Of a stretch of DNA of 64,000 bases, positions 16,412 to 24,030 are shown in pieces; position 1 is the stretch's first letter, and each line of letters begins with the position of its first letter. Position numbers and translations under genes: made by a program. This DNA comes from Pedobacter kyungheensis (GTDB taxonomy: Bacteria > Bacteroidota > Bacteroidia > Sphingobacteriales > Sphingobacteriaceae). The notes under the pieces were generated by a model that was not told the origin of the DNA, ran no database searches, and saw only the letters and a program-made list of their open reading frames with translations. The stretch covers positions 62,001-126,000 of the forward strand of contig NZ_JSYN01000002.1 of assembly GCF_000812965.1 (NCBI RefSeq). Reading direction: 5' to 3'.

Positions 16412-17266
16412 TTAAGCATTCACCTCTTCAAAATTCGTAGCTGTAGCTAGAAATTTCCAGTTGGCCATGTCTCGTTGTACATCAGCTATTTTAGCTTCTG
16501 CAACCTGATAGGCATCCGGTCCGAGGAATAAATGTAATGGCGGGGTTTCGCTTTTTGAAGCTTCAATCATCACTTCAGCAGCTTTAGCCGGGTCGCCGGG
16601 CTGTTGGTTGTTGATGTCGTTCTGGTGCATAGCCTGCGAATCACGTACTTCTTTATAAGCATCAATCGGCGAGGCTGGTACAGCAAGTGAGCCTGCATTT
16701 AGGAATGCTGTCCTGAAATAACCCGGCTCTACTACTGTTGCTTTAATGCCATGCGATTTTACTTCAGCAGCAAGCGATTCGGTAAAACCGGCTACTGCAA
16801 ACTTCGTAGCGCAATAAATTCCAAAGCCTGGGAAGTTTCCGGAGAAACCACCAATCGATGAAATATTAAAGATATGTCCTGATTGTTGTTTACGCATTTG
16901 TGGCAATACTTTTCTAATCACATTCAGCGAACCGAAAACGTTGATGTCAAAATTTTCGCGCGATTCTTTATCGCTTAACTCTTCCAGTGCGCCCAGCATC
17001 CCGTAGCCTGCATTGTTAACCACCACATCTACACGGCCAAATTTGGTAATGGTTTGGCTAATGGCCGCTTCTACACTGCTTTCGTTTATTAAATCTACGG
17101 CTAAGGGTAAAAAGTTTTCGTGTTCACCTACGGCATTGGCTAAATCGCCTAAATTGCGGGAGGTTGCTGCAACCTGGTATCCGCTGCCTAATAATTTTTT
17201 TGCTAAGGTTAGTCCCAGACCTTTTGATGCGCCTGTTACAAACCATACTTTTTGGTTGTTCATCAT
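16412..17266 (-). CDS. SDR-family oxidoreductase, second of a tandem pair
   Basis: A 284-aa classical short-chain dehydrogenase. The NAD(P)-binding loop is TGASKGLGL, NNAGYG follows at about 86-91, and the catalytic Tyr-X3-Lys is YCATK after NISSIGG. It is a close paralogue of the upstream SDR at 17291: both begin with KVWFVTGASKGLGL or KVWFITGASKGLGL and end with a PPLHLLLG or PPLHLFLG segment. The two are 24 bases apart and probably co-transcribed. Members of this type (sometimes labelled oxidoreductase next to AraC regulators) have no assigned substrate. Confidence 0.88.
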   Translation of the reverse strand: MMNNQKVWFVTGASKGLGLTLAKKLLGSGYQVAATSRNLGDLANAVGEHENFLPLAVDLINESSVEAAISQTITKFGRVDVVVNNAGYGMLGALEELSDKESRENFDINVFGSLNVIRKVLPQMRKQQSGHIFNISSIGGFSGNFPGFGIYCATKFAVAGFTESLAAEVKSHGIKATVVEPGYFRTAFLNAGSLAVPASPIDAYKEVRDSQAMHQNDINNQQPGDPAKAAEVMIEASKSETPPLHLFLGPDAYQVAEAKIADVQRDMANWKFLATATNFEEVNA

Positions 17267-17290
17267 CTTTTTCTAAAATTTAAATGTGGT

Positions 17291-18130
17291 TTACTGGTCG
17301 AAATCGGTTGAGATCGAAATTGGTTTCCAGTCATTAATTTCTTTGCTTAGTGCTTCAAGTTTGGTCGTAGCACGGTCAAATGCATCTTTGCCCAATAGTA
17401 AATGTAATGGTGGGTTAGGCATACTGGCCAGCGAAATCATGGCTGCAGCTGCTTTTTCGGGGTCGCCAATTTGCTGGCCATCCATTTTTAAATAACGGGC
17501 ATGAATTTCCCTTACCCCTTCATAATCGGCAATAGGGTTAGCTGCCAGGTTAAGCGAATCGGCGGTTAAGAAACTTGTTCTAAATGCTCCCGGAGCAACT
17601 ACAGTAACTTTTATGCCAAAATCTTTCAGGTCTTCAGCTAATATTTCTGAGAGAGAAATTACTGCAGCTTTCGCAGCAGCATAAATCGCCCAGCCCGATG
17701 CACCGGTAATGCCGGCAATTGAAGAAATATTGATGATATGTCCGGAGCGTTGTGCCCTTAAATAAGGCGAAACTTTCCTGATTACATTTAAGGTGCCGAA
17801 AACATTTACATCAAAACTGTTGCGTGTTTCTGCATCGCTGAGTTCTTCTATACTGCCACCAATACCATAACCTGCATTGTTGATAATCACATCAATGCGT
17901 TCGAATTGGGTGATGGTTTCTTTGATCGCTTTTTCTACGCTTTGTTCGTCTGAGAGATTAACCGCAAGAGGAAGAAATTTTTTCGAATCGGTAGCTACTG
18001 CCCGCTTAAGTTCGTCAATATTTCTCGAGGTGGCGGCAACATACTGGCCAGCTTTTAACAATTGATGAACCAAACTTAATCCTAAGCCTTTAGAAGCTCC
18101 GGTAATAAACCAAACTTTTTTCTTGTCCAT
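17291..18130 (-). CDS. SDR-family oxidoreductase, first of a tandem pair
   Basis: The 279-aa protein has TGASKGLGL at the N-terminal nucleotide loop, NNAGYGIGG near residue 86 and a catalytic YAAAK after NISSIAGITGAS. The order and spacing of motifs equal those of its downstream paralogue, so the pair arose by tandem duplication followed by divergence. It begins 83 bases downstream of the AraC-family regulator on the same strand, which is a likely local controller. The substrate is not predictable; broad carbonyl reductase activity is plausible. Confidence 0.88.
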   Translation of the reverse strand: MDKKKVWFITGASKGLGLSLVHQLLKAGQYVAATSRNIDELKRAVATDSKKFLPLAVNLSDEQSVEKAIKETITQFERIDVIINNAGYGIGGSIEELSDAETRNSFDVNVFGTLNVIRKVSPYLRAQRSGHIINISSIAGITGASGWAIYAAAKAAVISLSEILAEDLKDFGIKVTVVAPGAFRTSFLTADSLNLAANPIADYEGVREIHARYLKMDGQQIGDPEKAAAAMISLASMPNPPLHLLLGKDAFDRATTKLEALSKEINDWKPISISTDFDQ

Positions 18131-18213
18131 AATTTTATCTTTTTTTGTTTAGACAAAGTTACAGACAAGAGGTGCTCTACTTATTACATGATTCAAACCG
18201 ATGATTACGAAAT

Positions 18214-19125
18214 TCAAACAATTCGGTAAGAAGTAGGGGTGTGGTTGGTTAATTTTTTGAAAAAGTTATTGAAATGGGTAGGTTCTTCAAAGCCCAGGCA
18301 GTAGCCAATCTCAGAAATGTTCCAGTCAGTATGCTTTAATAAAGCTTTGGCCTCGCTCAGTAAGCGTTCGGTAATGTAATGGGTAGTGGTTTTGCCGGTA
18401 GTTTCTTTAATGGCACGGTTCAGATGATTAACATGTACCGAAAGTTGCGAAGCATAATCTTTTGCTGAACGCATGGTGAACCTTTGCGTCGTATTTTCGA
18501 TTGGGAACTGGCGTTCGAGCAACTCCGTAAATACTGAGGTAATCCGGCTGTTCGCGTCTACATGCCTGAACAAAGCTTCGGAAGGCTGTGTTTTTAAAGC
18601 AAAATGCGTGATCTCGGTAATATAGTTCCTCAACAGATCGTATTTATACACATAATCCGTATTGATCTCTTCAAGCATTTTTGCAAAAATACCTTCTACA
18701 TGCGCTTCCTGTGCTTCGTTTAAAATGTAAGCGGGTTTGCCTCCGGGGATAAACATAGGTAAATCGCCAATGTTCCCGCGGATTTTTTCCTTAAAAAAAG
18801 ATTCAGTAAAAATGCAGAAGAAGCCTGTAACATCACTTTTCTGGCCGCTGGCCAGCTCCCAGGTATAGGGAACAAGCGGATTGAAAAATATCAGGGCCGT
18901 GCCGTTTATCTCTACACTTTTATCGGCGTAGTGATATACGTTGTGACCGCGGATGAGTGAGACTTTGTAATAATCGCGGCGGTTATAGCTCATCGGCCTG
19001 GCGTCTTCTTTCAGGCAGTCTTCCAGCTTAAAAACATTAAAATGCCCTACGCCGTTCTGCAAGTTTTCGGGTAGGAAACTAAATTTATTTTTATAAAAAT
19101 CTTCAATACTTTCTGGTTTGCTCAT
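18214..19125 (-). CDS. AraC-family transcriptional regulator
   Basis: The 303-aa protein has an N-terminal cupin-like sensor region (about 30-170; the phrase NGTALIFFNPLVPYTWE is typical) and a C-terminal double helix-turn-helix (about 205-303) with the AraC ending IGYCLGFEEPTHFNNFFKK and TPTSYR. This build is common in Bacteroidota for regulators of detoxification genes. The tandem SDR genes follow on the same strand and are the obvious targets; the divergent SDR at 19499 is a possible one. Confidence 0.9.
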   Translation of the reverse strand: MSKPESIEDFYKNKFSFLPENLQNGVGHFNVFKLEDCLKEDARPMSYNRRDYYKVSLIRGHNVYHYADKSVEINGTALIFFNPLVPYTWELASGQKSDVTGFFCIFTESFFKEKIRGNIGDLPMFIPGGKPAYILNEAQEAHVEGIFAKMLEEINTDYVYKYDLLRNYITEITHFALKTQPSEALFRHVDANSRITSVFTELLERQFPIENTTQRFTMRSAKDYASQLSVHVNHLNRAIKETTGKTTTHYITERLLSEAKALLKHTDWNISEIGYCLGFEEPTHFNNFFKKLTNHTPTSYRIV

Positions 19126-19240
19126 GAAATCAAAGTTACAAAATTCAAACGTTAAAATGGAAATCTGGTTTTAAGCTTATTATGCATTTCTGATTTATAG
19201 ATGTAACCTTCTGCAAAAAAGATTTTTCGCTGACAAATAA

Positions 19241-19258
19241 ATATACCAATCGGTATAT
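19241..19258. promoter_or_regulatory. TetR-like operator, copy 1
   Basis: The 18-bp sequence ATATACCAATCGGTATAT is an imperfect palindrome of the ACC(G/A)AT(C/T)GGT type used by many TetR-family repressors. It is the exact reverse complement of the second copy 127 bases downstream. It sits in the 373-base gap between the AraC gene and the SDR at 19499, where no coding sequence was found. Confidence 0.6.
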
Positions 19259-19367
19259 ATTTGTCGTGTCAATTGAAAGGGATTGATAATAGTTTTTGCA
19301 AATGAGAGGGAACTGACTCGTTTAATGCAATTATTAAATCTTAGTGAGTCATTTTTTTTGATCAGAA

Positions 19368-19385
19368 ATATACCGATTGGTATAT
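19368..19385. promoter_or_regulatory. TetR-like operator, copy 2
   Basis: ATATACCGATTGGTATAT, the exact reverse complement of copy 1. It ends 114 bases before the SDR start at 19499. No TetR gene lies in the window, so the repressor must be encoded elsewhere, or the AraC protein uses both sites. Confidence 0.6.
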
Positions 19386-19498
19386 TAATAGGAAAATGGA
19401 AGACTAATTTGATTGAAGCCAGTTAATTGATAAAATAATAGCGTTACGCTCATGTGATGAGCATTGGTTTAATCTTAAAATCTTAAAAAAAATATAAA

Positions 19499-20263
19499 AT
19501 GAAAACTTCACAAAATACTGTTTTATTAATCGGCGGTACTGCCGGAATCGGTTTAGAAATTGCAAAACAATTAACCGCCTTAAATAACCATGTAATTGTT
19601 ACCGGAAGAAACCCCGAGCGTTTAGATGCAGTTGCTGCATCGTTAAACAATGTTACCACCATATTATCGGATGTAAGCAAGGCTGAAGATGTAGATGCTT
19701 TGGTTGCACGTATTAAAGCCGATTTTCCGCAGTTAAACATCGTAATTAATAATGCTGGCAGGGCCATTCTATACAATCTGGCCGATGATAATGAAGATGC
19801 TTATGCCAATGCAGCCGATGAAATGCTGACCAATTATTTATCGATCATCAGGGTTAACCAGAAATTATTGCCTGTACTTACCAAACAAGAATCGGCAGCT
19901 ATTGTAAATGTTTCTTCTATTGTAGCTTATGTGCCAGGCGTTACTTTGCCAACTTATGCGGCCAGTAAAGCAGCCCTGCATTCGTACTCTACTTCGTTAA
20001 GATTAAGTTTGGAAGGATCGCCGGTTAAGGTGTTTGAATTGATGCCACCACTGGTTGATACCGAATTTTCAAAAGAAATTGGTGGCCATAACGGTATAAA
20101 ACCAGGTGTTGTAGCCGACGAACTGTTAGCTGCTTTGGCCAATGATGAATATGAGATCAGGGTAGGCGATACCGCGAAAATATATGAATTGTTTAGACAA
20201 TCGCCGGCCGATGCCTTAAATGTGATGAATGCCAATAGAAAAGCCTGGATTGAGTCTGTTTAA
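19499..20263 (+). CDS. SDR-family oxidoreductase, DltE type
   Basis: The 254-aa classical SDR resembles the DltE/YciK-like group. The cofactor loop is GGTAGIGLEIA, NNAGRA follows at about 81-86, and the catalytic Tyr-X3-Lys is YAASK after NVSSIVAY. The C-terminal VFELMPPLVDTEFSKEIGG is typical of DltE-type proteins. It lies behind two TetR-like operators and is divergent from the AraC regulator, suggesting inducible expression. The substrate is unknown. It is less similar to the tandem SDRs at 16412 and 17291 than those are to each other. Confidence 0.88.
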   Translation: MKTSQNTVLLIGGTAGIGLEIAKQLTALNNHVIVTGRNPERLDAVAASLNNVTTILSDVSKAEDVDALVARIKADFPQLNIVINNAGRAILYNLADDNEDAYANAADEMLTNYLSIIRVNQKLLPVLTKQESAAIVNVSSIVAYVPGVTLPTYAASKAALHSYSTSLRLSLEGSPVKVFELMPPLVDTEFSKEIGGHNGIKPGVVADELLAALANDEYEIRVGDTAKIYELFRQSPADALNVMNANRKAWIESV

Positions 20264-20415
20264 TGGATAACTAAAAGAATTAGGGCTTTACATTTATCAT
20301 ATCAATTTTAGCTGCAGGAATAGTACTTTTGCCGCTATAAGTGTAAATCACAGATTTGCGCTTGCCCTTAATGGTGCATAAGCCGATTTAAAGGCATTGA
20401 CTAAAAATAATTAAC

Positions 20416-21666
20416 ATGAAAAGAGTAGTAGTAACAGGTTTGGGTGCAATAACCCCGCTTGGAAATACGGTAGAAAGCTTTTGGCAAGAGATTTTAGCTG
20501 GAAAAAGTGGTGTTGGTCCGATTACAAAATTCGATGCTTCGAAGTTTAAAACGCAGTTTGCCAGCGAAGTAAAAGACTTTAATGCAGAAACCTTTCTGGA
20601 TAAAAAGGAAATTAAAAAATACGACGTTTTTACGCAGTATGCCATTGCATCAAGCGATCAAGCCATAACCGATTCGGGATTGGATTTTAGCACCATGACC
20701 GATGACCAGCTGGCTGAAGTTGGGGTAATCTGGGCAACAGGAAATGGTGGTATCGGTACTTTTGAAGCGCAACTGGAAGAATTTCACGCCGGCGATGGTA
20801 CACCAAGGTTTAGCCCGTTTTTTATTCCTAAAATGATTGTTGATATTGCCGCAGGGGTAATTTCGATCAGGCATCGTTTACGCGGTCCGAATTATTGTAC
20901 CGTTTCGGCTTGTGCGTCTTCTAATACGGCTATTATTAATGCTTTTGATACCATTCGTTTGGGTAAGGCAGCTATTATGATCGCCGGTGGTTCCGAAGCA
21001 GCCATTACCAAATCATCGGTTGGTGGATTTAATGCTGCCCAGGCCTTATCAAAAAATAATGATGATCCGCAAGGTGCTTCACGACCTTTCGATGTAGATC
21101 GTGATGGATTTGTGATGGGAGAAGGTGCCGGAGCACTGATTTTAGAAGAATTGGAGCATGCCGTTAGTCGCGGTGCACATATTTATGCTGAAATTGTAGG
21201 TGGTGGTATGGCCGGAGATGCTTACCATTTAACAGGAACGCCTCCTGATGGGGTTGGTGCCGGCCTGGGTATGACCAGCGCTTTAAAAGATGCTGGTATT
21301 ACTCCTGATCAGATTGATTACATTAACGCGCATGCTACTTCAACCGGTTTGGGCGATTTGAGTGAATTACAGGCGATAAACCGTGTTTTTAAGGATTTAC
21401 CTGTAGTTATTGGTGCAACTAAATCGATGACTGGTCACTTATTGGGTGCTGCTGGTGCGATTGAGAGTGTAATTAGTATTCTGGCCATTAGAGATGGCAT
21501 TATTCCGCCAACCATCAATACGAAAAACCTGGATGAAAACATTCCTAAAGGCTTAAATATTGTATTGGGCGAGCCAATTAAAAAGGAAATCAATTATGTG
21601 TTAAATAACACATTTGGTTTCGGAGGCCATACCGCCAGTACCATATTTAAAAAGTACAAAGCTTAA
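20416..21666 (+). CDS. fabF: beta-ketoacyl-ACP synthase II
   Basis: The 416-aa condensing enzyme elongates acyl-ACP with malonyl-ACP in fatty-acid synthesis. The Cys-His-His triad is C166 (SACASSN), H306 (NAHATST) and H341 (TGHLLGAAG). The start MKRVVVTGLGAITPLG and length match FabF. No acpP gene lies upstream as in many housekeeping fabF loci, and the preceding 152 bases hold no other gene, so this may be an extra FabF-type synthase. A terminator follows. Confidence 0.93.
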   Translation: MKRVVVTGLGAITPLGNTVESFWQEILAGKSGVGPITKFDASKFKTQFASEVKDFNAETFLDKKEIKKYDVFTQYAIASSDQAITDSGLDFSTMTDDQLAEVGVIWATGNGGIGTFEAQLEEFHAGDGTPRFSPFFIPKMIVDIAAGVISIRHRLRGPNYCTVSACASSNTAIINAFDTIRLGKAAIMIAGGSEAAITKSSVGGFNAAQALSKNNDDPQGASRPFDVDRDGFVMGEGAGALILEELEHAVSRGAHIYAEIVGGGMAGDAYHLTGTPPDGVGAGLGMTSALKDAGITPDQIDYINAHATSTGLGDLSELQAINRVFKDLPVVIGATKSMTGHLLGAAGAIESVISILAIRDGIIPPTINTKNLDENIPKGLNIVLGEPIKKEINYVLNNTFGFGGHTASTIFKKYKA

Positions 21667-21688
21667 TGGCTTTTCGATTATAAAGTAA

Positions 21689-21716
21689 AATGCCTGGTTA
21701 ATCGCCGGGCATTTTT
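21689..21716 (+). terminator. terminator of fabF
   Basis: Arms AATGCCTGG and CCGGGCATT (one G-U pair) followed by a T run, 23 bases after the stop codon. Confidence 0.8.
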
Positions 21717-22025
21717 GTTACTAGTATTCTGCCACGGAGCCATGGAAAAACACGGAGGATTTTATGATATTCCAGGTAGATTTAGCTGCGCTGAACCTTC
21801 GGGTTCTTGGCTTTGCTTCGCTATCAACGACAGCTCAAATATAGGATCGTCATTTCGACTGGAGCCAGCCGGGTTTTCACGGTGGCGAAACGGAGAAATC
21901 TCTTCAAGTTAGATTTAGCTTCGCTGAGCCTTCGGGTTCTCGACTACGTTGCCCCCGATAGCTATCGGGGCCGCTCGAGATGACGGGAACTAATGAACCA
22001 TTGACCAATAAACCAATGAACCTCT
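21717..22025. repeat. gene-free stretch built of dispersed repeats
   Basis: A phrase of about 31 bases starting TTTAGCTGCGCTGAACCTTC at 21781 returns at 21914 as TTTAGCTTCGCTGAGCCTTC. Between and after lies an element from CGTCATTTCGAC (21848) to CTCGAGATGACG (ending 21985) whose ends are complementary at 10 of 12 positions. Inside is a perfect palindrome CCCCGATAG/CTATCGGGG (21953-21970). The core CCGATAGCTATCGG is shared with the element at 62861. The final 30 bases are a degenerate phrase of AACCAATGAACC type. No coding sequence was seen. Confidence 0.65.
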
Positions 22026-22676
22026 CTATTTATCCATCAACAAATTAACCAGTTCTTTCAGTTCTTCAACTTCTTTTTCCAGTTTCTCAATGCGGTTTTC
22101 CAACTTAGTCGAATCAAATTGCGCCACAGCTGTTGTTTCGGTTTCCGGTTCTGTGGCAATTTCTGCCTGTTCTCCAAGCAGATGAACAAAACGGGCTTCT
22201 TTTTGTCCTGTTCTTTTGGGCAGTTGTTTCACAAAAGCCGGTTCTTCTTCAGATAGTTTTTGCAGCTGTGTTAAAACTTCTTCTATGCTCTCAAATTCAT
22301 ACAACCTGCCCGAATTACTGTTTATTTCACCCGGTGTTAAAGGGCCACGTAACAACAAAAGGCAAATAATGGCCAGTTCGGAAGGTACCAATGGGTAAAC
22401 GATGGCCAGGTTGTGTTTATATTTAGTTGCACGACTGGAGCCACCTGTTGCTGTCGAAATTAAACCCTTAATTTTAAGCTGGTTCAGGGTTAAGGTAACT
22501 GTTTCTTCATCGTAATTAACTACCGGATTTCTGGAGCTTTTTTGATTACAGGCCGCTGTTAAACTGTTCAGCGTCATAGGATAATAATCGGGGGTAGTCC
22601 GGCTTTTTTCAATTAATGCGCCTAAAACACGTTGTTCTTCTGCAGATAAATCGGGTAGTGGTTTTACGTTGTCCAT
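22026..22676 (-). CDS. YceH family protein (DUF480)
   Basis: The 216-aa protein has the DUF480/YceH double winged-helix body: LSAEEQRVLGALIEKSRTTPDYYPMTLNSL near the start, then ACNQKSSRNPVV and, at about 105, the segment LLLRGPLTPGEINSNSGRLYEF. The C-terminal 40 residues form a coiled coil (LENRIEKLEKEVEELKELVN). The function of the family is not known; its winged helices suggest nucleic-acid or protein binding. It is monocistronic. The start at 22676 is the usual one for the family. Confidence 0.93.
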   Translation of the reverse strand: MDNVKPLPDLSAEEQRVLGALIEKSRTTPDYYPMTLNSLTAACNQKSSRNPVVNYDEETVTLTLNQLKIKGLISTATGGSSRATKYKHNLAIVYPLVPSELAIICLLLLRGPLTPGEINSNSGRLYEFESIEEVLTQLQKLSEEEPAFVKQLPKRTGQKEARFVHLLGEQAEIATEPETETTAVAQFDSTKLENRIEKLEKEVEELKELVNLLMDK

Positions 22677-22869
22677 GTTATAAAAATATAAATTGAATGA
22701 ATATTTTGAAAATTATTTTGCTATAGCTTAATTTATAGGTGATTAGGGGATGGAAAGCTGTTTTTGGGCATTGCTGAAATAGAAATGCAACATTATGGCA
22801 TATCCTGAAATGAAGCCGGCATGACGAATGCTAAAGCTTAATCATCTAGCTTTGAAAAAAATAAAACAT

Positions 22870-23919
22870 ATGATAGCTGCAAAAGGATACGCTGTTCACA
22901 GCCAAACTGATAAACTGGCTCCATGGAATTTCGAAAGAAGAAACGTTGGACCAAAGGATGTATTAATCGAAATTTTATTCAGCGGAATTTGCCATTCCGA
23001 TATTCACCAGGTGCGGAGCGAGTGGGGGCCTGCACGTTACCCAATGGTTCCGGGGCACGAAATTGTTGGCCGCATAACCGAAGTAGGTGCAGAGGTTTCT
23101 AAATTTAAAGTAGGCGATTTGGCTGGTATTGGCTGTATGGTTGATAGCTGTAAAGAATGTCCTACCTGCAAGGGTGGTCAGCAGCAGTTTTGCGAAAAAG
23201 GCGAAACCGTATGGACTTACAACAGTGTAGAACGCGATAAAACCACACCAACTTATGGAGGCTACTCAAACAAAATTGTTTGTACCGAAGAATTTGTGGT
23301 GCATGTATCAGATAAACTTCCACTGGCGGGGGTAGCACCTTTACTTTGTGCCGGAATTACAACTTATTCGCCAATTAAAAGATGGGGCATTACCAAAGGG
23401 CATAAAGTAGCTATTTTAGGGCTGGGTGGTTTAGGGCACATGGCGGTTAAATTTGCCGTTGCTTTTGGTGCCGAAGTTACGGTTTTAAGTACTTCGCCTT
23501 CAAAAGAAGCTGATGCAAGGAAACTAGGCGCCCATAATTTCGTGGTAACCAAAGATGCTGAGCAATTGGCTCAATACACCAAACATTTCGATTTTATCAT
23601 TGATTCGGTTTCGGCACCACACAATTACGAGATGTACTTTAAACTGCTAAAGGTTAATGGCGTGCACATTTGCGTTGGTTTACCAGCTGAGCCAATTAAA
23701 TTTCCGGGTTCGGCCTTAATGCATGGCAACAGGGCTTTAACGGCTTCGAGCATTGGTGGCATTGAAGAAACACAGGAAATGCTCGATTTCTGTGCTGCGC
23801 ATGATATCGTTTCAGAGGTAGAGGTAATTAACATTAACTACGTAAACGAAGCTTACGAACGGGTATTGAACAGTGATGTGAAGTACAGGTTTGTAATTGA
23901 TATGGATACATTAAAATAG
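22870..23919 (+). CDS. zinc-dependent NAD(P) alcohol dehydrogenase, YahK/CAD type
   Basis: From the ATG at 22870 the product is 349 aa, starting MIAAKGYAVHSQTDKLAPWN, the normal start for YahK-like aldehyde reductases; an earlier ATG at 22828 adds 14 residues without family similarity. Catalytic zinc ligands are C41, H63 and E64 (GICHSD, PGHEIVG); the structural zinc uses C94, C97, C100 and C108. The Rossmann loop is GLGGLGHMAVKFA. The enzyme should reduce various aldehydes, probably with NADPH. It is monocistronic with a strong terminator. Confidence 0.9.
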   Translation: MIAAKGYAVHSQTDKLAPWNFERRNVGPKDVLIEILFSGICHSDIHQVRSEWGPARYPMVPGHEIVGRITEVGAEVSKFKVGDLAGIGCMVDSCKECPTCKGGQQQFCEKGETVWTYNSVERDKTTPTYGGYSNKIVCTEEFVVHVSDKLPLAGVAPLLCAGITTYSPIKRWGITKGHKVAILGLGGLGHMAVKFAVAFGAEVTVLSTSPSKEADARKLGAHNFVVTKDAEQLAQYTKHFDFIIDSVSAPHNYEMYFKLLKVNGVHICVGLPAEPIKFPGSALMHGNRALTASSIGGIEETQEMLDFCAAHDIVSEVEVININYVNEAYERVLNSDVKYRFVIDMDTLK

Positions 23920-23926
23920 TTCAAAC

Positions 23927-23958
23927 AAAAAAAGCGGATCAAACGATCCGCTTTTTTT
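23927..23958. terminator. bidirectional terminator
   Basis: Perfect arms of A-run plus GCGGATC and GATCCGC plus T-run around AAAC. It serves the alcohol dehydrogenase gene and, through its symmetrical A/T runs, the convergent subtilase gene. Confidence 0.85.
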
Positions 23959-23995
23959 GTTTAAAATGAGTTGTCGTCATCTAAGGTTTTGGAAG

Positions 23996-24022
23996 GTCCT
24001 TCGACAGGCTCAGGATGACAAA
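23996..24022. repeat. dispersed 27-bp repeat, copy 1
   Basis: The 27 bases from GTCCTTCGACAGGC to GGATGACAAA occur identically at 49810-49836. The copy here is preceded by TTGTCGTCATC at 23971, roughly the inverse of its right end, so the whole element may be a small inverted-repeat unit. Confidence 0.6.
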
Positions 24023-24030
24023 CGCTAATA

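Noticed and set aside
21715..21912. Small frame after fabF
   Set aside because: It runs through dispersed repeats and has no coding-like composition or leader.
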